Assembly: GCF_016595525.1 (NCBI RefSeq)
Contig: NZ_JAENII010000012.1
Coordinates: 62,001 to 126,000, forward strand
Origin: Haloferula rosea
GTDB lineage: Bacteria > Verrucomicrobiota > Verrucomicrobiia > Verrucomicrobiales > Akkermansiaceae
Direction: 5' to 3'
Length of the DNA stretch: 64,000 nt
The translations under genes were made by a program, and so were the position numbers. The notes beneath the pieces were generated by a model that had not been told where the DNA came from, ran no database searches, and saw nothing but the letters and a program-made list of their open reading frames with translations. This document shows positions 33,915-42,013 of this stretch, in pieces; positions within the stretch are counted from its first letter, which is position 1, and each line of letters begins with the position of its first letter.

Positions 33915-35152
33915 GAGCGCCCCTCCTTCCCCATGATGAGTGTGGCATTCGCACCGCCGAAGCCGAAGGAGTTCGTCAAGGTGACCTCCACCTTCGCCTC
34001 CCGTGGTTCCTGCACCAGATCGAAGCTCACCGAGGGGTCGATCTCGCGCACGTTCAGGCTCGCCGGCAGCCATTGGCCGTCGAGAGCCATCAGGCAAATC
34101 ACCGCTTCGACCGCCCCCGCTCCGCCAAGCAAATGGCCGATCGCGGACTTGGTGGAGCTGACTCGGATCGAACGGCTGTCCCCCTGCGCCCAGCGGCGGA
34201 TGGCGGCAGCTTCCGCCACGTCGTTCAGAGGGGTGCCGGTGCCATGCGAATTGATGTAATCGATCTGTCCCGGCTCCAGCCCCGCCATCCGGGTGGCCGC
34301 CGTCATCGTGATCAAGGCCGCGTCTCCTTCCGGATTCGGCTGGGTCAGGTGGTGGATGTCGGTCGCCGCTCCGTAGCCCAGAACTTCCGCCATCACCTTG
34401 GCACCCCGCGCCTGGGCGGACTCCAGGCTTTCGACCACGACGAACCCGGCACCCTCGCCGATGGCGAGACCGTCCCGGGCGGCATCGAAAGGCCGTGGAA
34501 CTCCGCTCGGCGAGAGCGCCTGAAGGGAGTCGAACCCGGCGAAAACCAGCTGGGCCAGACCATCGTATCCTCCGGCCAACACCCGGTCCGCCTTGCCTTC
34601 CCGCACCATCTGGAAGGCATGCCCGATGGCATTGGCTCCCGACGCACAGGCATTCGAAATGATCCGCAGCGGGCCATAAACGCCGACCGACTTCATCAGC
34701 TGACTCATCTGGCGCTGCGGCTGGTAACACTCGATCCGCCTGAACTGACCTGCCCGATCCCCGCTTTTCGCCACCCGGTAGTAGTCCTCACCGATCGGCA
34801 TCGCCCCGGCCGACGTGCCGATGATCACCGGCATCGAACCGCGCACCCCGGCCGCCTCCAAAGCCTCCTCCGCAGCCACCAGCGCAAAGCGCGTGCCACG
34901 ATCCATCCGTTCCCATGCCTTCCTGCCGAGCCCAGCGAGCGTCGGCCGATCCGGCAGTTCGGCCTGACCGGCGGACCCCACCCGCTGCTTCGACACATCG
35001 AAAAGATCCACCTCGCGAAAAGCCGTGCGCCCTGCCCGGAAACCCGCGGCATTCTCCACCATGCCACAGCCCATCGACGTCACGATGCCCGACCCGCTGA
35101 TGACGACTGGACGCGGCTCCGGTGTGGGGGGGTGATCGGCTCGGTATGCCAT
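33911..35152 (-). CDS. beta-ketoacyl-ACP synthase, active (FabF/KS-alpha type)
   Basis: The ATG at 35152 gives 413 aa. The catalytic triad is complete: C169 in SNACASGANAIG, H303 in NSHGTGTPLND and H340 in SAIGHLLGGAG, with Lys 335 just before. FGFGGANATL closes the fold. Family knowledge: decarboxylative condensation of malonyl-ACP with an acyl-ACP primer. It is followed with a 4-bp overlap by a catalytically dead partner, the arrangement of type II polyketide and aryl-polyene systems. It is divergent, over 70 bp, from an AMP-ligase-like gene. No acyl carrier protein or ketoreductase is seen nearby. Confidence 0.94.
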   Translation of the reverse strand: MAYRADHPPTPEPRPVVISGSGIVTSMGCGMVENAAGFRAGRTAFREVDLFDVSKQRVGSAGQAELPDRPTLAGLGRKAWERMDRGTRFALVAAEEALEAAGVRGSMPVIIGTSAGAMPIGEDYYRVAKSGDRAGQFRRIECYQPQRQMSQLMKSVGVYGPLRIISNACASGANAIGHAFQMVREGKADRVLAGGYDGLAQLVFAGFDSLQALSPSGVPRPFDAARDGLAIGEGAGFVVVESLESAQARGAKVMAEVLGYGAATDIHHLTQPNPEGDAALITMTAATRMAGLEPGQIDYINSHGTGTPLNDVAEAAAIRRWAQGDSRSIRVSSTKSAIGHLLGGAGAVEAVICLMALDGQWLPASLNVREIDPSVSFDLVQEPREAKVEVTLTNSFGFGGANATLIMGKEGRS

Positions 35153-35222
35153 AATTCGCAATTCGGGCTGGTCGGGTGACCGCCTTCGCCGCTAGGCAAG
35201 CCCCCGCACCCTGATCTGTCAA

Positions 35223-36461
35223 ATGCTGCTTAACCGTTGGATCGAAACTCTCGCCACCCACCGTGACCGCCCGGCGATCCACGAAATGGGCGAGGCGAGG
35301 ACTTTCGCCGACATCGCCGCAGCACTCGATGCCCGCCCTGAAGCCACCGGCCCGGTCATCGCCCAGGGATCCGCCTTCGAGATCGCCGTGGCTTCGCTCC
35401 ACGGATGGAGGGACGGCCAGCCCGTGCTGCCGATCGAACAGCGCGACCACATCCCGCAGCTCCCCGCGCACCCCGGCCCCCAGATCGCCCACCTCAAGCG
35501 CGTCCCAAGCAACAACCAGCACCCCCGCTTCGCCCTTTTCACCGCCGCCCAGATCGCCGCCGATGCGGACCGATTGGTCCCCGCCATGGGACTCACCCCG
35601 GACATCCCGAATCTCGCCGCCATCTCGCTGGCCCACTCCTACGGCTACTCGAACGTCATCCTGCCCTTGCTGCTCCACGGCATCCCGATCCAGTGCGTCG
35701 ACGTCCCCTTCCCCGCCTCCATCGTGGCGGCCATGAAGCCCCACACCCGCGTCAACCTTCCCGCCGTGCCATCCATGTGGCGGGCCTGGCATCGCGCCGG
35801 GATCCTCAAGGACGCCCCCATCCACCTCGCCCTCACCGCCGGCGCCCCGCTCACATCGCAGCTCGAGCTGAGCGTCTGGGAAAACGACGGACTCAAGCTG
35901 CACAACTTCTACGGCGCTTCGGAATGTGGCGGCATTTCCTGGGACCCGACCGATGAGCCCCGCGAACTCGCCGACTCACTCGGCGTGCCGCTGCCCGGCG
36001 TCGATGCCCAGCTTGATCAGGCCGGTCATTTCGTGATCGGCAGCAGTTCCGTGGCCCAGGGATACCTCCCGGCCCATGAGACCGACCCGATCATCGACGG
36101 CCGCTTCCACACCGCCGATGGCGGCCACCTGCAATCCGGCCAACTCATCCTCGACGCCCGGGGCGGCGAGCAAATCAACGTCGCCGGTCGCAAGCTCGGA
36201 CCCGGCCGCATCGAGCTGGCCATCCAGAAAACCGGGCTGGCCGATCGGGCGCGGATTTTCGGAGTCCCCAGCAGTGATCCGGAACGCGTCGATGAGATCG
36301 CCGTGCTCCTCCCCGCCCGCACCGACATCGACACCCTTCGCGCCATGCTCGGAAAATCCCTGGCGGGCTGGCAACTGCCTCGTCACTGGTTCATCGCCGA
36401 TGATTCCTCGCTGTGGTCGAAGTCACGTGCCGACCTGCGCGATCAGTTCACGGATTCCTGA
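35223..36461 (+). CDS. ANL-superfamily acyl/aryl ligase-like protein with degenerate P-loop
   Basis: The 412-aa protein keeps several adenylate-forming motifs: YGASECGGISW (A5), the FHTADGGHL region (A7), INVAGRKLGP (A8) and a C-terminal Lys in WSKSRADL (A10 position). The A3 P-loop, normally TSGTTGxPR, is replaced by VPSNNQHPR around residues 94-102; downstream conserved residues (FALFTAAQIAADADRL) remain. It is shorter than typical ANL enzymes (about 500). It may activate a primer without a normal P-loop, or act non-enzymatically. Divergent from the ketosynthase pair; its 3' end overlaps the convergent TauE/SafE gene by 19 bp. Confidence 0.8.
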   Translation: MLLNRWIETLATHRDRPAIHEMGEARTFADIAAALDARPEATGPVIAQGSAFEIAVASLHGWRDGQPVLPIEQRDHIPQLPAHPGPQIAHLKRVPSNNQHPRFALFTAAQIAADADRLVPAMGLTPDIPNLAAISLAHSYGYSNVILPLLLHGIPIQCVDVPFPASIVAAMKPHTRVNLPAVPSMWRAWHRAGILKDAPIHLALTAGAPLTSQLELSVWENDGLKLHNFYGASECGGISWDPTDEPRELADSLGVPLPGVDAQLDQAGHFVIGSSSVAQGYLPAHETDPIIDGRFHTADGGHLQSGQLILDARGGEQINVAGRKLGPGRIELAIQKTGLADRARIFGVPSSDPERVDEIAVLLPARTDIDTLRAMLGKSLAGWQLPRHWFIADDSSLWSKSRADLRDQFTDS

Positions 36462-37468
36462 ATCGCCTCCTCCGGGTGGGCCGATGTCCAGCGCGTCTCG
36501 CGCAGCCGCCTGAGACGCCGGAACCACCAGGTCGCCATCGCGAAGACCACCACCAGCATCACCCCGCGCGGCAGGTCAATGGGTACGAGGATTGCCGTGG
36601 TTGCCACCTCCGCCACGATCAGCAGGAAGACCCCGATCAGGATGGCATCGCTCTTCACCTTCGAGGCCACCCACGCCCCGACCGGCGCGCCCACCGCCAC
36701 CACCGGCGCCGCCACCGCCCAGTATTCCCACACCACGCCGACCGGCTCCGGCTGGATCATGCGGAAGCCGAATCCCACCGCCGAGGTCGCCCCCATGATC
36801 ACCACCGAAGTCGGCACCGCGACGCGTTCATCGAGCCCGAAGCCCAGCGTCATCACCATGAAACACAGCATGTCAGCTCCCGAACCCAGCTGGGAGGCCG
36901 CCAAGCCACCGACCAAACCGGCTCCCGCAAATCTCAGCCCATCCGACTTCGTCCACCCGGAGATCCCACGCTCCGGCTCATGCCGACGTTTCCAGTGCGA
37001 GCGATAGAGCGTGATCGCAAACACCAGCAGCATCGAGGAAAAGACCAGCTTCGGCACGTTCGCCGGCAGACTCAGCCACTGCAGACCGATGACCACGCCG
37101 GGCATCGACCCGAGAATCGCAGCCCGGAACACCCGCATGTCGATCCGAATGCCACGGGTCAGAATGAACAAGGCCGCCATGTTCATGCCCACCGCTTGGA
37201 TCATCAGCCCGAAGAGCGCCGCATCCTCGGAAGGGATGGCCAGCGCCTTGGTGAACACCGGATAGGCCACCGCTCCGCCCCCGGCAGGCGTGGAACCGGC
37301 AACGAAGGAACCGAAGGCCATCGTCAGCGCCATCGGCCACCGCGTCTGATAGAGCGCCCAAGCGCCCCACAGCGTCATCGCGATGATCCACACCACCCAG
37401 ACCCCGGCCAGCGTCCACGGGAATGCCCGCGACTTCAACCCACCTGGACCTGACACCCCGGACGCCAT
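36443..37468 (-). CDS. TauE/SafE (TSUP) family membrane protein
   Basis: A 341-aa polytopic protein with about eight to nine hydrophobic helices and the glycine-rich repeats of the TSUP family (FGSFVAGSTPAGGGAVAYPV, GAGLVGGLAASQLGSGADML). Family knowledge: export or uptake of sulfite, sulfoacetate or other small organosulfur anions. Its start overlaps the FabZ-like stop by 1 bp (TAATG), so the two are translationally coupled. The C-terminal end overlaps the convergent ligase gene. The link of a sulfur anion carrier to an acyl-chain locus is unexplained. Confidence 0.88.
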   Translation of the reverse strand: MASGVSGPGGLKSRAFPWTLAGVWVVWIIAMTLWGAWALYQTRWPMALTMAFGSFVAGSTPAGGGAVAYPVFTKALAIPSEDAALFGLMIQAVGMNMAALFILTRGIRIDMRVFRAAILGSMPGVVIGLQWLSLPANVPKLVFSSMLLVFAITLYRSHWKRRHEPERGISGWTKSDGLRFAGAGLVGGLAASQLGSGADMLCFMVMTLGFGLDERVAVPTSVVIMGATSAVGFGFRMIQPEPVGVVWEYWAVAAPVVAVGAPVGAWVASKVKSDAILIGVFLLIVAEVATTAILVPIDLPRGVMLVVVFAMATWWFRRLRRLRETRWTSAHPEEAIQESVN

Positions 37469-37881
37469 TACTGACCACTGAGCATCACCTTCGCCGTCGC
37501 CAGCTTCCGGTCACCCACCGTGACTTCACCCGCGACCTGGATCATCGGACCCAATCGGCCTTCCACCGTGGCTGAGATCTCCAGCACCTCGCCCGGCACC
37601 GCAGCACCGAGGATCTTCGCACCACGAATGCCGGTCAGGAGGAGACCGTCCACCGCAGGCACCTCCGGATCGGACTGCGCCGCCACGCCACCAAGCTGGG
37701 CAATGGCTTCAACCAGAATCACCCCGGGCATCAGCGGGCGACCCGGGAAATGACCCGCAAGAAATCCCTCGTCACCGCGAATGGCGTAGGTTCCCCGGGC
37801 TGACTTGCCCGGATCGAGGTCGGTCAATTCATCAACGAACCGGAACTCCGGGCCATGGGGGAGCGAATCGAGTGCGGACAT
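37468..37881 (-). CDS. FabZ-like 3-hydroxyacyl-ACP dehydratase
   Basis: A single hot-dog domain of 137 aa. The family signature GHFPGRPLMPGVILVEAIAQ includes the catalytic His and the Glu on the long helix. GIRGAKILGAAVPGEVLEIS and VEGRLGPMIQVAGEVTVGDR complete the fold. The start at 37881 was chosen because longer frames add only unrelated basic residues. Housekeeping FabZ is usually about 150 aa beside lpx genes; this copy sits with a ketosynthase pair and ligase, so a dedicated role in that locus is likely (inference). First gene of a two-gene unit with the TauE/SafE protein. Confidence 0.9.
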   Translation of the reverse strand: MSALDSLPHGPEFRFVDELTDLDPGKSARGTYAIRGDEGFLAGHFPGRPLMPGVILVEAIAQLGGVAAQSDPEVPAVDGLLLTGIRGAKILGAAVPGEVLEISATVEGRLGPMIQVAGEVTVGDRKLATAKVMLSGQ

Positions 37882-38019
37882 GTGCGCATTCCTCGCACGC
37901 CCCTCCCCTTTGGCAAGCCGAAGAATGATCCGCCTCGTGGAAGGATGAACCACCCTGCCAGCCGAGCCTCCCCGGGAGTCACCGGGGAATCGACTGGAGG
38001 CGGTCCCGGCTCCATCCCG

Positions 38020-38640
38020 TCAGAGACGCTTCACCCGGATGTTCCGGTAGCGCACCACACTATCAGGATCGTGCGCCTGAAGGCCGAAGGTCCCCTGATC
38101 GAGTTTCCGCGTATAGGGCTCACCGGGTTCCGCACCTGCAGGTTCGGTGTATTGAAGCACGATCTCGCCATCGACCTTCACGGTCACCACCTTGTCTTCC
38201 ACGATGATCTCCTGAGTCCACCACTTGTTGTCTTCGCTGAAGGAGCGGCTGACGTTGACGAGTCCGTAGAGGCTTCCGGTCTTGATCCAATCCTTCTGGG
38301 TCACATTCACCTGGGACTCGAAGCCCTTCTGCGGCCATCCCTTGTCCTGATAGGCGGTGTGAAAATAGATGCCACCATTGGAATTCGGCTCGGTCATCAC
38401 CTCCACCTTGAGATGGAAATTTTTGAAGGGCTTGTCATCCCCCACATAGAACAGGTGACAGCGTTTGCCGCGCGCCACGAAGGCTCCGTCCTCGATCTTC
38501 CAGGTGTCGGTATTCTCGGTGGCCTTCTTCCATCCCTCGAAGGACTTGCCGTCCATCAGATCCGTGAATCCCTCTTCCGCCGAGACGGTGAGGACGGTGG
38601 ACAAACAAAGCGCGGGGAGCAGTTGATGTAGTTGGTTCAT
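38020..38640 (-). CDS. secreted DUF1080 (3-keto-disaccharide hydrolase-like) protein
   Basis: The 206-aa product has a Sec signal (MNQLHQLLPALCLSTVLTVS) and a single concanavalin-like DUF1080 domain: FTDLMDGKSFEGWKKATENT, KNFHLKVEVMTEPNSNGGIY, GFESQVNVTQKD and the end GLQAHDPDSVVRYRNIRVKR. Family knowledge: members act on 3-keto-glycosides or bind glycans. It follows a Tat-exported Gfo/Idh oxidoreductase after 27 bp. That pairing (oxidise sugar to 3-keto form, then hydrolyse) is common in Bacteroidota, Planctomycetota and Verrucomicrobiota. Confidence 0.92.
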   Translation of the reverse strand: MNQLHQLLPALCLSTVLTVSAEEGFTDLMDGKSFEGWKKATENTDTWKIEDGAFVARGKRCHLFYVGDDKPFKNFHLKVEVMTEPNSNGGIYFHTAYQDKGWPQKGFESQVNVTQKDWIKTGSLYGLVNVSRSFSEDNKWWTQEIIVEDKVVTVKVDGEIVLQYTEPAGAEPGEPYTRKLDQGTFGLQAHDPDSVVRYRNIRVKRL

Positions 38641-38667
38641 GAGTCGGTTGTTGAATGGGTTCAGTGC

Positions 38668-40032
38668 TCAGCCAAGGTCGGGCTCCCAACCCTGACGGTA
38701 GGTGCGCTTGATGAATTTCTGCGCTTCAGGCAACCCGCGCGCTTCCAGCTTCGCCGAGTCCCAGTTGATCTTCTTGCCCAGACGCACGGCGAGATTCCCC
38801 ACCAGAACCATTTCCGTCAACGGACCGGCGTGGTCCGTGAAGTTGGAGAGCGGCTTCTCTCCGTCGCCGCGGATCGCACGGCAGAGTTCCTGGGTCGGTC
38901 CACCACTCACACGGGCATACACCTTCGGCACCTTGCGCGCCTCTTCACGCAGCGACTCCGGATAGAGCTTGGGCGTGGCGCCACAGTAGGCATCCGGGCA
39001 GTAGATCACGCCCTTGGTGCCGACGAAGACCTGACCGAACTCGCGTCCGAGTTCGAGATCGTCCGGGATCCCCGGCGGACGGATGAACTTCTCGTCCTTG
39101 TTCGGATCGGCCACACCGTCCTGCCAGATGATCTTCACCGGGGCGCGACCCTTTTTCTCCGGGAAATCGAATACGATCGTCGTGCGCTTCGGCGCGATGT
39201 CCTCGTCGAACTCGGAAACCTGCGTGGCTTCCACCTCGAAGTCGCCGTGCAGGTCGAGCGCCCAGAAGGCCGAGTTGAAACTGTGACAGCCGATGTCGCC
39301 CAGCGCCCCGCAGCCATAGTCCCAGAAACCACGCCACGCGAAGGGGTGGATCTTCGGGCTGTAGGGACGGTCGGTCGCCACGCTGCCTTGCCAGACCTCC
39401 CAGTTGAGCGTCTCAGGAACGGGCTGCTTGGGAAATTCCAGACCCGGACCCTGCGGCCAGATCGGACGGTTCGTCCAGTAGTGGACCTCGGTCACCTCAC
39501 CGATCACGCCGGCTTCGATCCACTCGCGCAGCACCCGGGTGCCCGCATTCGTGGCGCCCTGGTTGCCCATCACCGTGAGCACATCGTGCTTCTTCGCGAG
39601 ATCCGCCAGAGCGCGGGTTTCCCACAGGGTATTGGCCAGCGGTTTCTGCACGAAGACCGGCTTGCCGGCCTGGATCGCCGCCACCGCGATCGGGAAGTGC
39701 ATGTGATCCGGCGTCGAGACGGTGACCACATCGATCTCATCCGCCATCTCCGAGAACATCTCCCGGTAGTCGAAGAACGTTTTGGCTTCCGGGAACTTCC
39801 CGAACGCACCGGCAGCCCGCTTGTGATCCACATCGCACAGCGCCACGATCTGATTGCTCGGGGCGATCTGGGAAATGTCACTGCCGCCCTTTCCGCCACA
39901 GCCGACCGCAGCCACGTTGAGTTTCTTCAGCGCCTTGTCCTGACCGAGCAGGATGTTCGGCGCGAAGGTGGCCCCGGCCATGACGGCGGAGGTTTTCAGG
40001 AATTGTCGACGATTTCCGGGATTCATGAGCAT
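38668..40032 (-). CDS. Tat-exported Gfo/Idh/MocA family oxidoreductase
   Basis: This 454-aa protein starts with a Tat signal (NPGNRRQFLKTSAVMAGATF); the second Met (40026) is an equally good start. The Rossmann motif VAAVGCGGKGGSDI is near residue 40, and the catalytic-lysine motif appears as FVQKPLA near 135 rather than EKPLA. The C-terminal domain includes HYWTNRPIWPQGPGLEFPKQ and GYGALGD-type DYGCGALGDIGCHSF. Family knowledge: NAD(P)-dependent sugar oxidation, possibly to 3-keto sugars that the co-transcribed DUF1080 protein (27 bp downstream) would process. It is divergent from the FAD oxidoreductase. Confidence 0.92.
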   Translation of the reverse strand: MLMNPGNRRQFLKTSAVMAGATFAPNILLGQDKALKKLNVAAVGCGGKGGSDISQIAPSNQIVALCDVDHKRAAGAFGKFPEAKTFFDYREMFSEMADEIDVVTVSTPDHMHFPIAVAAIQAGKPVFVQKPLANTLWETRALADLAKKHDVLTVMGNQGATNAGTRVLREWIEAGVIGEVTEVHYWTNRPIWPQGPGLEFPKQPVPETLNWEVWQGSVATDRPYSPKIHPFAWRGFWDYGCGALGDIGCHSFNSAFWALDLHGDFEVEATQVSEFDEDIAPKRTTIVFDFPEKKGRAPVKIIWQDGVADPNKDEKFIRPPGIPDDLELGREFGQVFVGTKGVIYCPDAYCGATPKLYPESLREEARKVPKVYARVSGGPTQELCRAIRGDGEKPLSNFTDHAGPLTEMVLVGNLAVRLGKKINWDSAKLEARGLPEAQKFIKRTYRQGWEPDLG

Positions 40033-40186
40033 GAAGTGGGTAAAGGGATGGGGTTCGTATCTAGCGTTTCAGAGACATGCATACGCCGTCCCGAGCCGCA
40101 GCGTATCACCCGATCTCAGGCATGGAAGTTTTTGACAAGGTCGCCCGGGATCGGGTGTAAATCATGTTCCTCGACGCCCTGATCCC

Positions 40187-42013
40187 ATGACTTTTCCCCG
40201 CATCCTCGTGACTCCTCTGCTCATCGGCGCAACCCAGGCCGCCAGCCTGCTGATCGAAGCCGAACAGTTCGCCAACAAGGGAGGCTGGAAGGTCGACACC
40301 CAATTCATCGAGTCGATGGGCTCACCCTACCTGATCGCTCATGGCATGGGCTCACCCGTGGCGGATGCGAGCACGACCGTGCAGGTCCCCGAAGACGGCG
40401 ATTACCGCATCTGGGTGCGCACGATCGACTGGTCCGAAAGACTGGATCGCGCGGGAGGCGCCGGACGCTTCACGCTGTCGGTCGACGGTCAGCCCCTCGG
40501 GGAAACCCTGGGCAAGGGCGCCCCGCAGTGGACATGGGAATCCGTGGGAACCACCCCGCTGAAGGCCGGATCACGCACCTTGAAGCTCCACGATCAAAGC
40601 GGCTTCAATGGTCGGGTCGACGCCATCCTGCTGAGCAACGACCCCGACTTCACCCCACCCGGTGTCGGCAGCCTCGCCGAGCGCACGAAGTGGTCCATCG
40701 ACGGCGTTCCCACCATGGCCGACGAGCTGGGAGACTTCGACCTGGTCGTGGTCGGCGGCGGCTACGGCGGCCTCGGCTCCGCCATCTCCGCAGCCCGCAT
40801 GGGAGCCAGAGTGGCCCTCATCCAGAACCGCAAGGTCCTCGGGGGCAACGGATCATCGGAAGTCCGGGTCTGGGCCAAAGGGAACTTCCCCCCGAACCAG
40901 TATCCGCTCGCCGACATCGTGAAGGAATTCACCGACTCCGCCAAAGCCTCACCCGCGCCCGCCGAACAATTCGAAGACGACAAGAAGACGGAAATCGTCC
41001 GCGCGGAAAAGAACATCACCCTGCTCCTCGGCCACCATGCCTATGGCGTGGAAAAGGAAGGCGACCAGATCAAGTCCATCAAGGTGCTCGACATCGAAGG
41101 AGGACGCGTCAGCCGCATTTCCGGCAAGCTCTTCGTCGATTGCACCGGCCATGGCTTCATCGGCGACTGGGCAGGTGCGGACAAGACCATGGCGGAAGGA
41201 GGACGCATGGGGATGAGCAACATGTGGATGTGGGAGAACACCGGCCAGACCGTTGCCTTCCCCGAAGAAGACTGGATGGTCCCCTTCAAGGAATCCGACT
41301 TCCCCTACCCGCGCCGGAACCACGCCGAGTGGTTCTGGGAAAGCGGCTACGATCGCCACCCCATCCTCGAACTCGAGCAAACCCGCGACTGGAACCTCGC
41401 CGTTTCCTACAGCGCGTGGAATGCCATCAAGAACCACGGCGCCCATGCCAAGCGCGACCCGCATGGCCACCAGCAGGCCAAGATGACCTGGCTCGCCTAC
41501 ATCGGCGGCACCCGGGAAACCCAGCAGCTCCTCGGTGACGTGATCCTCACCGGAGACGAAATCGTCGCCAAAGACGAATTTCCGGATGCCTGCGTCCGGG
41601 TCACCTGGTCCATCGACCTCCATGTCCCCCAGGAGCAGTACTTGAAGGCCACCCCCGACCGCCCGTTCATCTCCCGCGCCATCCATGGCAAGGGCGTGGA
41701 CCGCAACGTCGGCTACCCGATCCCCTACCGCTGCTTCTACTCACGGAACATCCCGAACCTGTTCATGGTCGGCCGAAACATCAGTGTCGACCGCCGCGCA
41801 CTCGGCACCACCCGCGTCATGAATACCATCGGCATGATGGGCGTCGTCGTCGGACGCGCCGCCGCGCTCGCCACCGTGCACGACTGCACACCGCGCGACA
41901 TCTACCAGAAACACCTCGACGAAGTGAAGCAGCTTTGGCTTCTCCCCGGGAAGCATCGCTTCGAATCGCTTGATGAGCTCCGAGACTCCCTCCAACCCTC
42001 AGCGGCCGAATAA
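40187..42013 (+). CDS. secreted FAD-dependent oxidoreductase with N-terminal carbohydrate-binding-like domain
   Basis: The 608-aa protein has a short Sec-type signal (MTFPRILVTPLLIGATQAAS). An N-terminal beta-rich domain (about 20-160) contains LIEAEQFANKGGW and VQVPEDGDYRIWVRTIDWSE, resembling CBM-like modules. From about 187 on comes the FAD fold: DLVVVGGGYGGLGSAISAAR with the dinucleotide motif near 190-195, GKLFVDCTGHGFIGDWAGAD, and the C-terminal MVGRNISVDRRALGTTRVMN. It belongs to the FAD_oxidored group common in Planctomycetota and Verrucomicrobiota. The substrate is unknown. Its 3' end overlaps the FMN-binding protein gene by 41 bp. Confidence 0.9.
   Translation: MTFPRILVTPLLIGATQAASLLIEAEQFANKGGWKVDTQFIESMGSPYLIAHGMGSPVADASTTVQVPEDGDYRIWVRTIDWSERLDRAGGAGRFTLSVDGQPLGETLGKGAPQWTWESVGTTPLKAGSRTLKLHDQSGFNGRVDAILLSNDPDFTPPGVGSLAERTKWSIDGVPTMADELGDFDLVVVGGGYGGLGSAISAARMGARVALIQNRKVLGGNGSSEVRVWAKGNFPPNQYPLADIVKEFTDSAKASPAPAEQFEDDKKTEIVRAEKNITLLLGHHAYGVEKEGDQIKSIKVLDIEGGRVSRISGKLFVDCTGHGFIGDWAGADKTMAEGGRMGMSNMWMWENTGQTVAFPEEDWMVPFKESDFPYPRRNHAEWFWESGYDRHPILELEQTRDWNLAVSYSAWNAIKNHGAHAKRDPHGHQQAKMTWLAYIGGTRETQQLLGDVILTGDEIVAKDEFPDACVRVTWSIDLHVPQEQYLKATPDRPFISRAIHGKGVDRNVGYPIPYRCFYSRNIPNLFMVGRNISVDRRALGTTRVMNTIGMMGVVVGRAAALATVHDCTPRDIYQKHLDEVKQLWLLPGKHRFESLDELRDSLQPSAAE

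Noticed and set aside
32892-34730. 612-aa minus-strand frame containing the second ketosynthase
   Set aside because: Its first 270 residues are out-of-frame translation of the upstream ketosynthase; the real gene begins at GTG 33914.
38632-40182. 516-aa plus-strand frame opposite a Gfo/Idh gene
   Set aside because: His/Arg-rich shadow of the real minus-strand gene, which has a Tat signal and NAD motif.
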